From NCBI RefSeq assembly GCF_900091515.1, contig NZ_LT607410.1, forward strand, positions 3,534,001-3,598,000: a stretch of 64,000 nt of DNA, written 5' to 3'. The notes beneath the pieces were generated by a model, which was not told the origin of the DNA, made no database searches, and saw only the letters and a program-made list of their open reading frames with translations. Numbering within the stretch: position 1 is the first letter of the stretch; every line of letters starts with the position of its first letter. Made by a program: the position numbers and the translations under genes. Of this stretch, positions 46,015 through 56,042 are shown piece after piece. This DNA is from Micromonospora purpureochromogenes. Lineage in GTDB: Bacteria; Actinomycetota; Actinomycetes; Mycobacteriales; Micromonosporaceae.

Positions 46015-47237
46015 CCTCAGACCATGTGGTTCCACTCCGGCGGCTCTTCCGAGTCGTTAATGGGGGCACGCCGACACCGGCTCAGGCGAACTGGAATGGG
46101 TCGGTGCCATGGGCAACACCAGTTGACCTCGGCGCTTCCGCAGGTGCCATTAGCCAAACTCAACGCACCCTCACACAGCTTGGTGCACGTACCGGATCGC
46201 GGGTGGTACCGGCCGGCTCGCTAATCCTGTCCACGCGGGCACCAATCGGCTACATCGCGATCGCGCAGAGGGAGATGGCATTCAATCAGGGTTGCCGTGC
46301 CCTTGTGGCGACCAGCCCGGTTGACATCCGCTACTTCTACTATCAGCTGTCGGCGGCGACCAAAGAGCTCCAGTCACTCGGGCAGGGTAGTACTTTTCAA
46401 GAACTGTCTTCCGAGGTGCTAGCTAGCCATCTGGTTCATGCCCCTGACTTGGAGGATCAGCGGCGGATCGCCGACTTCCTTGAGAGTGAGGTTGGGCGGA
46501 TCGACCGCTTAGCGAAGGTGCAGCAGGAGATGCTCCTGAGGTTGAATGAGCGGGATCTTGCGATTCTTGACTCAAAGATCGAGGAGCTGTTTGGCGCCTT
46601 CGGCGCTGCTCCCTTCAGAAGGTACATCGCCAGCGTCGAGCAGGGATCAAGCCCTCAGTGTGACAACATGCCAGCGGAGGTTGGCGAGTGGGGCGTGTTG
46701 AAGGTCAGTAGCGTGAAGCGTGGTGCCTTTCATCCATCGGAAAATAAAAAACTTCCAAACGAGATGGCGCCAGCTATCCGCTATGAAGTCAGAGAGGGGG
46801 ACCTGCTCGTGACCCGTGCCAACACCCCTGCGCTTGTGGGTGCGGCGGCAGTGGTCGGACGGGTTCGACGGAAGCTAATGCTCTGCGACAAGATCTTCCG
46901 GATCAGGACAACTTCAGGGCTTGACAAGAGCTTTCTTGCGATGGTTGCGCGGGGAACCAGAATTCGCGACCTCTGTGCAGCTGCGTCTCATGGAACTTCC
47001 CAATCAATGGCCAATTTGAAGATCGAAGAGATTAAGGAATGGCCTATACCGGCTGCTCCCTTAGCGGCCCAACGGCTCATGCTGTCCGAGGTGTCCGCGC
47101 ACCACGGGGCTACCGCAGATCTTGGAGCGGCGGTAAGGCGACAGCTCGGCCTTCTCCGCGAGCGACGACATGCCTTGATCAGGGCGGCTGTGTCGGGTCA
47201 GATCGACTTGACGACGGGGCGGGGGGTCGACCTATGA
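46011..47237 (+). CDS. hsdS: Type I restriction-modification specificity subunit
   Basis: A 408-residue HsdS with two target-recognition domains (about 8-150 and 205-350), each followed by a conserved helix (DLEDQRRIADFLESEVGRIDRL; PLAAQRLMLSEVSAHH...). Recognises a bipartite sequence not predictable from this sequence. Base composition is clearly lower in GC than in hsdM and hsdR, particularly 46,010-47,050, as expected for a variable gene exchanged between strains. Overlaps hsdM and hsdR by four bases at each end. Confidence 0.94.
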   Translation: MTSDHVVPLRRLFRVVNGGTPTPAQANWNGSVPWATPVDLGASAGAISQTQRTLTQLGARTGSRVVPAGSLILSTRAPIGYIAIAQREMAFNQGCRALVATSPVDIRYFYYQLSAATKELQSLGQGSTFQELSSEVLASHLVHAPDLEDQRRIADFLESEVGRIDRLAKVQQEMLLRLNERDLAILDSKIEELFGAFGAAPFRRYIASVEQGSSPQCDNMPAEVGEWGVLKVSSVKRGAFHPSENKKLPNEMAPAIRYEVREGDLLVTRANTPALVGAAAVVGRVRRKLMLCDKIFRIRTTSGLDKSFLAMVARGTRIRDLCAAASHGTSQSMANLKIEEIKEWPIPAAPLAAQRLMLSEVSAHHGATADLGAAVRRQLGLLRERRHALIRAAVSGQIDLTTGRGVDL

Positions 47238-50200
47238 GCGCCGTGCATCACGAGCAGCCGTTTGAGGCGGCGATGGAGGACGAACTGCTCCGTTCGGGAT
47301 GGCTGCGGGGGGCGGCGGGCAACTATGACCGACAGTTGGGGTTGGACACCTCCGACTTGTTCGCATTTATCGGGGCGACCCAGCCGGACGAGTGGGCGAA
47401 GCTGTTGGCCTACCACGGCAACAACCCGAACGAGGCGCAGCGGCACTTCGCCCAGTACCTCGCCAGGCAGATCGACGAGCGTGGCCCCCTCGACGTCCTC
47501 CGCCGAGGCGTCAAGGACAAGGGCGTGCTGATCCGCCTCGCCTACTTCAAGCCCGCCCACGCCATCACCGATGATGGGCTCAGGCTCTACCGCGCCAACC
47601 GGCTCACCGTCACCCGCCAGCTCGCTTACTCGACCCAGAACAACAACACCCTCGACCTGGTCCTCTTCGTCAACGGCATCCCCCTCGCCACGGCCGAACT
47701 GAAGAATCCGCTCACCGGCCAGACCGTCGAGGACGCCAAGAAGCAGTACCGCGAGACCCGCGACCCGAAGGAGCTGCTCTTCGCGAGGCGTACCCTCGTG
47801 CACTTCGCCGTCGATCCCGACCTCGTCTTCGTGACGACGAAGCTGGCCCGTGACAAGACCCGGTTCCTGCCTTTCAATACCGGCTCGGACGGGCCGGGCG
47901 TCTCCGGCGGTGCCGGCAACCCGCCCGCCGGCGAAAAGGGCTACCGCAGCTCCTACCTCTGGGAGCAGATCTGGCATCCGGACACCTGGATGGACCTGGT
48001 CCGGCGGTTCCTGCACACCGACAAAGACTCGGGCAGCCTGATCTTCCCGCGCTATCACCAGTGGCACGCGGTGACGAATCTGGCCGATCACGCCGCGCGC
48101 AATGGCTCCGGGCACAACTACCTGGTCATGCACTCGGCCGGGTCGGGCAAGTCGAACACCATCGCCTGGTTGGCGCACCGGCTCTCCAGCCTCCACACCG
48201 CGCCCACCCTCGGCCACTACGCACTGACCAAGGGGCTGCGCCCGAACGAGCCGGTCTTCGACAAGGTCATCATCATCACCGACCGGGTGGTGCTGGACCG
48301 GCAGTTGCAGGACACGGTCTTCCAGTTCGAGCACGTGCCCGGTGTGGTGCAGCGGATCGACAAGGACTCCGCCCAACTCGCCACCGCCCTCCAGGGCGAG
48401 ACCGCCAAGGTCGTCATCACCACCATGCAGAAGTTCCCGTACATCCTCGACAAGGTGCGGGGGCTGCGCGGCAAGCGGTTCGCCGTCATCGTCGACGAGG
48501 CGCACTCGTCGCAGTCCGGCGACTCGGCCGCCGCGCTGAAGAAGGTGCTGCTCAAGCTCGGCAGCGACGACGTGGACGAGTCGGGTGACCTGCTGACCGC
48601 CTCGGCGCTGGCCCGCGGCCGGCACGAGACGCTGTCGTACTTCGCGTTCACCGCCACGCCCAAGCCGAAGACCCTCGAACTGTTCGGCACGCCGCATCCG
48701 GTCACCGGCAACCCGCAGCCGTTCCACACGTACTCGATGCGTCAGGCAATCGACGAGGGCTTCATCCTCGACGTGCTGCGCAACTACGTGACCTACAAGT
48801 CGTACTGGAAGCTGGCCAACGCCAACCCCGACGACCCGGAGGTCGACCCGAAGAAGGCCGGGTCGCAGCTCGCCCGCTTCGCCAGCCTGCACCCCACTAT
48901 GCAGGCGCAGAAGGCCGAGATCATTGTCGAGCACTTCCGCAAGCACACCGCACCGCGCCTTGGCGGCCGGGCCAAGGCCCTGGTGGTCACCGGCTCCCGC
49001 GAGGCCGCCGTCCGCCTGCACACCGCCATCAAGAAGTACGTCGAGATGCAGGGCTACGTCGGCTGCGACTCCCTGGTCGCCTTCTCGGGCGACCTGGAGG
49101 TCGACGGCGTCGAGCACACCGAGGCGCGGATCAACGGGTTCAGCGAGGGTGAGCTACCCGAGCGGTTCGCTTACACCGCCGCCGACGACAAGTACGCCGG
49201 CACGCCGAAGGCCAAGCAGGACACCGAGTACAGGATCCTGGTCGTCGCCGAGAAGTACCAGACCGGCTTCGATCAGCCGCTGCTCACCACGATGTACGTG
49301 GACAAGCTGCTCAAGAGCGTCGCCGCCGTGCAGACCCTGTCCCGGCTCAACCGCACCCACCCGCTCAAGGCCCAGGGTGACGTCTTCGTCCTCGACTTCG
49401 TCAACGAGGCCGGCGACATTGCCGAGCAGTTCAAGCCGTACTTCGAAACCGCCGCCACCACCCCCACCGACCCCAACCTGCTCTACACGGCCCAGCACGC
49501 GGTCATGGGCTACGCCCTGCTGGTCGACTCCGAGATGCAGGCGTACGCCGAGGCGCTGCTCGCCGCCGAGCGGAAGGCCACCAGCGACACCGGCCTCCAG
49601 CGGGCACACGCCGCCCTCTACCGCTTCACCGAGCCGGCCGTGGACCGCTACAACGCCCTCGCCGCCGACGACGCGGAGGCCGCCGACGCCTTCCGGTCCG
49701 CGCTGCGCGACTACACCCGCATGTACGCGTTCCTGAGCCAGGTCGTGCCCTACCACGACGAGGACCTGGAACGGCTCTACCTGTACGGGCGTGCGCTGCT
49801 CAACCGGCTGCCCCGCCGCCAGGACCCGTCAGTCGACATCGGCGAGGTCGAGCTGACCCACCTGCGGGTGAGCAAGACCGGCGAGCACGACGCGTCCCTG
49901 ACGCCCGAGGGCGAGCAGATGCTGCCCGGGTTCGTCGGCGGGGGAGCGGGCCGGCAGCACGACCCGGACAAGGTCGCGCTATCGGAGTTGATCGACGCGT
50001 TCAACGACAAGTTCGGCATCGGGCTGGGCGAGTCGGACAAGGTCTGGGTCGAGCAGCAGATCGTCGCCCTGGTCGAGGACGGCGCTCTGGAAGCCGCTGC
50101 CATGGTCAACGACGAGAGCAACTTCGGTGTGGTCTGCGACAAGCGCATCGAGGACGTGATCCTGTCTCGGCACGACGACAACGGCAAGCTGATGCAGCGC

Positions 50201-50293
50201 TACCTGGACGACGAGGGCCTGCGCTCGCAGCTCAACCAGTTTGCGCGCAGGCAGGCGTACCAGATGATCCGCCGCCGCAAGGGCATCGCCTAA
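47234..50293 (+). CDS. hsdR: Type I restriction endonuclease, motor subunit
   Basis: A 1019-residue HsdR. The N-terminal nuclease has the PD-(D/E)xK pair in NTLDLVLFVNGIPLATAELKNP. The translocase has Walker A HSAGSGKSNT, DEAH box VDEAHSSQSGD, FAFTATPKPKTLELFG and the motif VI-like region (VQTLSRLNRTHP). Moves DNA and cuts at a distance from unmethylated sites. ATG at 47234 overlaps the hsdS stop; an in-frame extension upstream lies within hsdS and is rejected. Confidence 0.95.
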   Translation: MSAVHHEQPFEAAMEDELLRSGWLRGAAGNYDRQLGLDTSDLFAFIGATQPDEWAKLLAYHGNNPNEAQRHFAQYLARQIDERGPLDVLRRGVKDKGVLIRLAYFKPAHAITDDGLRLYRANRLTVTRQLAYSTQNNNTLDLVLFVNGIPLATAELKNPLTGQTVEDAKKQYRETRDPKELLFARRTLVHFAVDPDLVFVTTKLARDKTRFLPFNTGSDGPGVSGGAGNPPAGEKGYRSSYLWEQIWHPDTWMDLVRRFLHTDKDSGSLIFPRYHQWHAVTNLADHAARNGSGHNYLVMHSAGSGKSNTIAWLAHRLSSLHTAPTLGHYALTKGLRPNEPVFDKVIIITDRVVLDRQLQDTVFQFEHVPGVVQRIDKDSAQLATALQGETAKVVITTMQKFPYILDKVRGLRGKRFAVIVDEAHSSQSGDSAAALKKVLLKLGSDDVDESGDLLTASALARGRHETLSYFAFTATPKPKTLELFGTPHPVTGNPQPFHTYSMRQAIDEGFILDVLRNYVTYKSYWKLANANPDDPEVDPKKAGSQLARFASLHPTMQAQKAEIIVEHFRKHTAPRLGGRAKALVVTGSREAAVRLHTAIKKYVEMQGYVGCDSLVAFSGDLEVDGVEHTEARINGFSEGELPERFAYTAADDKYAGTPKAKQDTEYRILVVAEKYQTGFDQPLLTTMYVDKLLKSVAAVQTLSRLNRTHPLKAQGDVFVLDFVNEAGDIAEQFKPYFETAATTPTDPNLLYTAQHAVMGYALLVDSEMQAYAEALLAAERKATSDTGLQRAHAALYRFTEPAVDRYNALAADDAEAADAFRSALRDYTRMYAFLSQVVPYHDEDLERLYLYGRALLNRLPRRQDPSVDIGEVELTHLRVSKTGEHDASLTPEGEQMLPGFVGGGAGRQHDPDKVALSELIDAFNDKFGIGLGESDKVWVEQQIVALVEDGALEAAAMVNDESNFGVVCDKRIEDVILSRHDDNGKLMQRYLDDEGLRSQLNQFARRQAYQMIRRRKGIA

Positions 50294-50316
50294 CCGAACA
50301 TTCGAGAGGAGGACGG

Positions 50317-51105
50317 TTGTCCCCGTCCGACCACCCCTTCCACCTCTGGATCGCTACCGACGCCACGAGGACAGTCGCGGCGCTCGCCCCGCTCAAGGTG
50401 TCCGGTGCGCCAGTGAAGAATGAGTGGGGAAGTATCACGTCCCTGCGAGCCGTACCGGTGCCCCAGAACTCGCCCAATGTGGTTGGCATCATCGTGCTCG
50501 CCACGCTGGTCGTGCTCGGCGCCTTCGGGCTGTCCCTCAACGGGGCGCCCTTCTTGGTGGTCTTCATCCTGGCCGCGCTCGTGCTGGGCTTGGGCTTGGC
50601 GGCGACCGTGTCGAACACGCCGCTTGCCCAGGTGGTGGCACCCGATCAGACGGCGTTTCCGGAACTACACCACACGCTCGAAAAGGTGGAGGAGCGCGAA
50701 GAATTCTTCGGCCTCCTGGGGTTAGCCGAGCGAGCCGGTGTTGCCCTGCCCGCCGTCCAGAAGGTGATCGACCCGGCCGAGGGAGGGCAGTTGCTCGCCC
50801 AGGTGTTGTGGGAGGCCGCTGACGTTCTCGGTCGTCGACAGCAGCTTCGTCCCCAAGTCGTTCGCCAGCAGCACCAGCCGAGGCGGATCGCTTCGCCCAA
50901 CAGTCATGCCGCGAACTTGCTGGCCAAACAGCGGGAGAAAGCGAGGGCGCTGTGGGATCAGATCGAGGCGGAACTGTCCCGGATCCAGACCGCCCTTGAG
51001 CTTGCGGCCTTGGCTGCGGAGAACGCCGCTCACGACCCGGCCGCCCTCGACGCGGTTCGCGAGGCGTATCGGGAGTTGGCTGAAGTGTACGGTGAGCGGT
51101 TCTAG
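50317..51105 (+). CDS. Two-helix membrane protein of unknown function in the defence island
   Basis: A 262-residue protein starting at TTG with an excellent GAGAGGAGG site 24 bp after hsdR. Two adjacent hydrophobic helices (about 53-75 and 80-98) are followed by a long soluble helical region (LHHTLEKVEEREEFFGLLGLAER; REKARALWDQIEAELSRIQTALELAALAAE) likely forming a coiled coil. I do not recognise the family. Position between hsdR and a kinase gene (45-bp gap) suggests one transcription unit with the kinase/NACHT pair. Confidence 0.8.
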   Translation: MSPSDHPFHLWIATDATRTVAALAPLKVSGAPVKNEWGSITSLRAVPVPQNSPNVVGIIVLATLVVLGAFGLSLNGAPFLVVFILAALVLGLGLAATVSNTPLAQVVAPDQTAFPELHHTLEKVEEREEFFGLLGLAERAGVALPAVQKVIDPAEGGQLLAQVLWEAADVLGRRQQLRPQVVRQQHQPRRIASPNSHAANLLAKQREKARALWDQIEAELSRIQTALELAALAAENAAHDPAALDAVREAYRELAEVYGERF

Positions 51106-51150
51106 CTGCTCGAACCAACGGAATCGGCTGCGGGAAACAGGGGGAGGCGG

Positions 51151-52731
51151 ATGCGGGCGCAGGAGCGCGTGGCCGACCGGTACGAACTGACGTACCCGCT
51201 CGGCCATGGCGGCATGGGGGAGGTGTGGGGCGGCTTCGACGAGAAGCTTGACCGACCCGTTGCGATCAAGTTCCTCCGCAAGCTCACCATCCCCGAGAAC
51301 GAGCGGGACAACGCGGTCGAGCGGTTCATGCGCGAAGCCCGGGTCACCGCCCGGTTGGACCACCCCGGGGTGCCCAGCGTCCACGACGTCGGCCACCACG
51401 GTGACGACGTCTACATCGTCATGCAGCTTGTACCGGGCCTGCTGCTCTCCGACCTGATCGCCGAGCGCGGCCGGCTCGCCGTGCCATGGGCAGCCGCCAT
51501 CGGCGCGCAGATCTGCTCGGTGCTCGCCGTCGCGCACGCCGCCTCCCTGGTGCACCGCGACCTCAAACCGCAGAACCTGATGGTCACCCCGACCGGATCG
51601 GTCAAGGTCCTCGATTTTGGGGTGGCGGCATTACTCGGCCCGGACGTGCCCCGGCTGACCGCCACCAGCCACACCCTCGGCACGCCTACCTACATGGCCC
51701 CGGAGCAGGCGCTCAACAGCGCCGTCGGGCCGCGGGCCGACCTCTACGCGCTGGGCTGCGTGCTGTTCGAGCTGCTGACCGGCGAGCCGCCGTACCGCGC
51801 GGACAGCGCGCTCGGCCTGCTGCACCGCCACATGAACGACCCCATCCCGTCGGTCACCGATCATCGCGCCGGTGTGCCGGACGGGCTCGTGCGGCTCGTC
51901 GGTCGGCTGCTCGCCAAGGACCCGCAGGATCGGCCCGGGTCCGCCGCCGAGGTGTACGAACTCCTGGCGCCGCTCGGCGTGGTTGCGCCCGGATTGGCCG
52001 GCGATCTGGCGGTCACGGTCGCCGACGGTCAGTCCGTCGATCCGACCATGCCCCACCGTTACCCGTTCGGTCCGCTACCGCCCCGCACGCCGCCCGCACC
52101 GACCAGGGTCGACATCGTCCGGCCACGCTCGGCGCCGGAGGTCGTCGAGTCGCTGTCCCTCGACAAGCTGACCGAGGCCGAGGAGCGTGCCTGGGAGCTC
52201 GCCGAGGAGGAGCGGTTCACTCAGGCCGCCGAACTGCTCGAAACGGCGCTTCGCCCGCTCAGGAGGGGACACGGCGCCAAGCAGCCGAGAGTCCTGGAGC
52301 TGCGGCTCAACCTGGCCAACCTGTACGTCCTCGCCGGCGCGTTCCGGCAGGCGCTGCCGGAGTTCCAGCGGCTCATCCCCGACCTGGCCGAGCGGCCGGT
52401 CCCGGATCATGAGTTGATCTGGCAGTGCCGGCAGCAGGCGGCGGTCTGCCAGGCGGAGCTGGGTGAGGCCACCGAAGCCTTGAGCGAGCTCGGAGCACTC
52501 CTCGCCGAGCAGCAACAGGTGATGCCGGCGGACTCGCCACAGCTGTTTCCGCTACGGCAGCAGATCGCCATGCTCGCCGCCAGCATCGGGGATGTGGCTA
52601 GCTCGAGGAATGGGCTCAAAGCTCTCCTACACGACATGCGCCGACTGCATGGCACGCATCCGCCCGTCGTCGAAATAGAGGCGCTGCTGACCCACCTAGA
52701 CCGCTTAACGCGAGACAGCTATCCTCAATAA
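51151..52731 (+). CDS. Serine/threonine protein kinase with a TPR-like C-terminus
   Basis: A 526-residue soluble Pkn2-type kinase. Glycine loop LGHGGMGEVWGG, Lys in VAIKFL, catalytic loop HRDLKPQN, DFG, and activation segment GTPTYMAPEQA are complete, so it should be active. There is no membrane helix. Residues about 340-526 are helical repeats resembling tetratricopeptides (EERFTQAAELLETALRPL; RLNLANLYVLAGAFRQALPEFQRL). Kinases of this kind occur in some phage-defence and signalling modules. ATG with GGGGGAGG. A NACHT ATPase gene follows after 21 bp. Confidence 0.9.
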   Translation: MRAQERVADRYELTYPLGHGGMGEVWGGFDEKLDRPVAIKFLRKLTIPENERDNAVERFMREARVTARLDHPGVPSVHDVGHHGDDVYIVMQLVPGLLLSDLIAERGRLAVPWAAAIGAQICSVLAVAHAASLVHRDLKPQNLMVTPTGSVKVLDFGVAALLGPDVPRLTATSHTLGTPTYMAPEQALNSAVGPRADLYALGCVLFELLTGEPPYRADSALGLLHRHMNDPIPSVTDHRAGVPDGLVRLVGRLLAKDPQDRPGSAAEVYELLAPLGVVAPGLAGDLAVTVADGQSVDPTMPHRYPFGPLPPRTPPAPTRVDIVRPRSAPEVVESLSLDKLTEAEERAWELAEEERFTQAAELLETALRPLRRGHGAKQPRVLELRLNLANLYVLAGAFRQALPEFQRLIPDLAERPVPDHELIWQCRQQAAVCQAELGEATEALSELGALLAEQQQVMPADSPQLFPLRQQIAMLAASIGDVASSRNGLKALLHDMRRLHGTHPPVVEIEALLTHLDRLTRDSYPQ

Positions 52732-52752
52732 TTCGACGCATCGGGGAGTGAA

Positions 52753-55700
52753 ATGCCTAGTCTTACCCCTCTTCTCCCGTTCGGCGCCGGAATAGCGCTC
52801 ATCATGGTGCTGATTTGGGCTGCCAAGCTGTTTCTAAGCGAAAGCCTTAAGGATGGCGGAAAACGCTTTTCGCTCTGGATCTTCCGAGCGAGAAAGTCAC
52901 TAAGTAAGCGGCAGGTAGACAAGTACCGAAAACACTTGATCGTCAACTACGGCAGACATGCGCTCGGCTTTCTGCGCGGTCAATCGGTCGATGTTGGCAA
53001 GGTGTATGTGCCTCTTCAGTTCGAAGATTCTGGGCACCGTAGAGACATCTTCGATGAGATCAGACGCCATGACAGGTGCGTGGTATTGGGAGGAGCCGGG
53101 GCTGGCAAGTCTATGCTCCTAAAAGCCTCGATACACAGATGGGCACACGGAGGAGGAGGAACCCGCGTGCCTATTCTTGTCGAATTGCATCGAATGAATG
53201 AAGATGGTGCCACTGTCTTTGATCTCGTCATCGATGCTGTTGAGCGAAACGGCATTCGAGATGGGCGGGATGTGGTTCGAAATAGTCTGGAGGAAGGCAA
53301 GATCTGTCTCCTCCTAGACGGGCTGGACGAGGTTTCGAGCTCTCGCAGAAGTGACGTCAGTCGTCGAATTAAGGACCTCGCAGAAACATACGCCAAGTGC
53401 CAGGTTGTAGTCACATGTCGAGATGCAATCTACGACAGCAGCCTCCTCCCAGCCTTCGAGCATCACATCAAGATTGCCGAGTTCGACGATGCCTCCATTC
53501 GGCGCTTCATATCAAGTTGGTACACGGCCAGAGGGGTGAGCCCCGAGATTCGGAGAAGGAACGTCGCCACAATGTTGGCAGAGCTCCGCGGCAACAGCGC
53601 AGTCCTCCGGCTTGCTCGAACCCCCTTGTTGCTGGCGATTATGGTGTCGCTATTCGATGCGGATCCCGGCGTTGGGCCATCCTTGTTGCGTTCGCGTGCT
53701 GACTTCTATAAAGAAGCAGTCGAACATCTCCTGCGGCGTGACCATGATCTGGGTCGGCATGGGCACGTAGCTGTCTACAAGGCGGGCCACAAGGCAATTG
53801 TACTACGGAGGCTAGCCCTATTTACTCAAGGTGCGGGCGACTCGGAAACCGATGGAAAGACGATTTCAGAGCTTGATGTTCTTCGTTTGATGGCTGTTGT
53901 TCTGCCCGAACTTAATCTTGAGCCAAGCAAGCATTCAACCCCAATGTTTGATGAGATAGTGAAGCGTAGTGAGATCATGGCTGAAATAGATGAAGGGAGC
54001 CTTCTTTACAAATTTGCGCACCTTACATTTCAGGAATATCTATCGGCGATTGAGCTTGCGGATCAACCAGATAAGTTGCTGGCACTTTACCGAGATAACC
54101 CGGGTCGGTGGCGGGAGACCGTCAAGCTGTGGTGTGCCGCTGTTAATCGTGATTGCGGCACCTTGATTGGAAGCATCTTTGGTGGCAGGCCAAGTGACAA
54201 GCTGTTGGCGTTGGAGTGCATCCCTGAAGCGAAGCGGGTTGACGAAGAGGTTGCCGGACGTATCATCAGCCACTTCCTAGCCAGCCTCAGCAGCGCTCGG
54301 ATTGATGAGGGTGCTGTGGTTGCCCTTGGGGCAGTTGCGAGCAGTAGAGGTCCGAGAGGTTCTGACGTACTTCGTCGGTTGGTCGCCATGGCGACGAGCG
54401 GGTCTGGCTTCCAAACGCGGCCGAAGCTGGCGATGCAGGCGCTGGCCGCGGCCAGGACGCCGGAGGCAATCCACGTACTTGGCGAGTTGGCCGAGCGGTC
54501 CGAGGCGGCGAGGTCAGCGCTACGGGCGATGGGAGAAGTCGCCGTTCCTGAGTTGCTGATGGCCGTTCGAAAGGGTCAGGCGGCAGCAATCGACTATATC
54601 GGTGAAGTTGCGACCCCGTCTGCGGCTATCGCATTGTCTACCCTGATCTGGGAAGAATCCGGTCCTGCTCGCCGCGCAGCCTGGTGGCTGGCATCGCTTA
54701 TCATTACTCCTGATATAGAGGAGGAATTACGTCTTGCCGAGCCACAACTTGACTTAACCCAGCCGAGGTTGGACTGGATATGGAAGCCGTTCGCCCACCA
54801 AATGGGCGAGCCGCTTGGTGCCCTAATTGGCAGAGTAGGATGGTTGATTGATAGCTCCTCCGACGACTGTATTCCAGAACAGCTGGGGACTATTGATGTG
54901 AGAATCGGTCTGCCGATCGGGGTGTTTGGCGCTGCCGAAACCTTTAAGCGCGGCTACGTTCCCTTCGGTGACGCCGAGGTGGTTCGCCGAGCCGATGACC
55001 TTGTTACTCGCGCGAGAGCAGCTACAGTTTCTCGATTGACCAGGACGCGACTTTCCCACTATCTAGATACGGCCTACCGCAGCCGGGACTTCTCGTATGT
55101 TAGTGAACATACAGATCCTTCCGGCACAGCCGAGCTATGCTCCCGGGTTCTCGAAAAGGCCGAGGTGCCGGCGAGGTACAGGACAATATTCCGAAAGTTG
55201 CCTCCTCGCGTAATGGCGTATGCCGTTCCTGCTTTCTTCTGGTCAGGCGGGCACAAGGTTGATAGGAAACAGTGGTTGAAGGTCAATCGCAAACCGATTG
55301 ACGAAGAAGTGTTCATGGTCCCTGGTGTTGTAGCGTTGGTTGCCTTGTTGATCCTGCCAGCGATTCTGGGCCTTGCAAGGTTTAGCTTCAACTTGTTCGG
55401 GTTCTGGCCATGGTTGCCTTCAGCCGTGCTGCAGGGAATGGCTATTCTTGCTGCCGTGTTGATTATCACCTGTTGCCTTTTGCTTCTGACCAAGGGCAAT
55501 AGTGGGTCACTTGCTCGGCGCTTGGTCCCTATCGTAGCGTCAGCTTGCGGAACAGTGCTGTTTGTTCTTCTTACGGCCCTAGGCTGGCGGTCCTTGGCGG
55601 GATGGTTGGGTATTTTCGGAACCATAGCCTTTGGCTCTATGTTTCTGGTTGTCTCTATTGTCGGACTTACTCTCCCTGGCGACGGCATTAACGGTGGCAG

Positions 55701-55770
55701 TCGACACAAGCTTAGAACCGCCCTCCGACTTGGAAATTACGAGGAAAAGAGCGCCACGATCGTTGCTTAA
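52753..55770 (+). CDS. Large membrane NACHT-family NTPase (bacterial NLR-like)
   Basis: A 1005-residue protein. An N-terminal helix (about 8-30) is followed by a basic linker. The NACHT domain has Walker A LGGAGAGKSMLL (about 114-125), Walker B ICLLLDGLDEVSS, sensor VVVTCRD, and winged-helix part FAHLTFQEYLSAIELA. HEAT-like helical repeats span about 500-660 (RLVAMATSGSGFQTRPKLAMQALAAA). The last 170 residues hold about four to five membrane helices. NACHT STAND proteins sense phage factors and oligomerise; here the membrane ends suggest a membrane-damaging or anchored effector. Low GC and AT-rich third positions mark recent transfer. Confidence 0.88.
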   Translation: MPSLTPLLPFGAGIALIMVLIWAAKLFLSESLKDGGKRFSLWIFRARKSLSKRQVDKYRKHLIVNYGRHALGFLRGQSVDVGKVYVPLQFEDSGHRRDIFDEIRRHDRCVVLGGAGAGKSMLLKASIHRWAHGGGGTRVPILVELHRMNEDGATVFDLVIDAVERNGIRDGRDVVRNSLEEGKICLLLDGLDEVSSSRRSDVSRRIKDLAETYAKCQVVVTCRDAIYDSSLLPAFEHHIKIAEFDDASIRRFISSWYTARGVSPEIRRRNVATMLAELRGNSAVLRLARTPLLLAIMVSLFDADPGVGPSLLRSRADFYKEAVEHLLRRDHDLGRHGHVAVYKAGHKAIVLRRLALFTQGAGDSETDGKTISELDVLRLMAVVLPELNLEPSKHSTPMFDEIVKRSEIMAEIDEGSLLYKFAHLTFQEYLSAIELADQPDKLLALYRDNPGRWRETVKLWCAAVNRDCGTLIGSIFGGRPSDKLLALECIPEAKRVDEEVAGRIISHFLASLSSARIDEGAVVALGAVASSRGPRGSDVLRRLVAMATSGSGFQTRPKLAMQALAAARTPEAIHVLGELAERSEAARSALRAMGEVAVPELLMAVRKGQAAAIDYIGEVATPSAAIALSTLIWEESGPARRAAWWLASLIITPDIEEELRLAEPQLDLTQPRLDWIWKPFAHQMGEPLGALIGRVGWLIDSSSDDCIPEQLGTIDVRIGLPIGVFGAAETFKRGYVPFGDAEVVRRADDLVTRARAATVSRLTRTRLSHYLDTAYRSRDFSYVSEHTDPSGTAELCSRVLEKAEVPARYRTIFRKLPPRVMAYAVPAFFWSGGHKVDRKQWLKVNRKPIDEEVFMVPGVVALVALLILPAILGLARFSFNLFGFWPWLPSAVLQGMAILAAVLIITCCLLLLTKGNSGSLARRLVPIVASACGTVLFVLLTALGWRSLAGWLGIFGTIAFGSMFLVVSIVGLTLPGDGINGGSRHKLRTALRLGNYEEKSATIVA

Positions 55771-55889
55771 TAGCTTCAACCTGCGCAGGGGTACTTCCAG
55801 GAAATTCCGGACTCGTCTACCCATGGCCTAGCTCAACGGATGAGTTGGTCGAGGGGTGCGTGTTGGGACAGCCTAGGTCATTTCATCAG

Positions 55890-56003
55890 TCAGGTAGTTA
55901 TGCTAATGCCGCCGATATGGGCAAAAGTCCGGGCCGTTAGGAGCGACGGCTGCCTGTCGTCATCGAAGTCGCTCGATGCCTCGATGGCGAGGAAGAAGAC
56001 CAC
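55890..56003 (-). pseudogene. Possible 37-codon gene remnant
   Basis: In the 55771-56042 gap, the minus strand holds a GTG-initiated frame (VFFLAIEASSDFDDDRQPSL...) with GC-rich third positions in its first half, preceded by an in-frame stop and by only a poor ribosome-binding site. It may be the tail of a decayed gene next to the acquired NACHT gene. Nothing else is visible in this gap. Confidence 0.25.
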
Positions 56004-56042
56004 ACCCGGTGCAGATCCTGGCGCCGACGTCGGTGGAGAACA

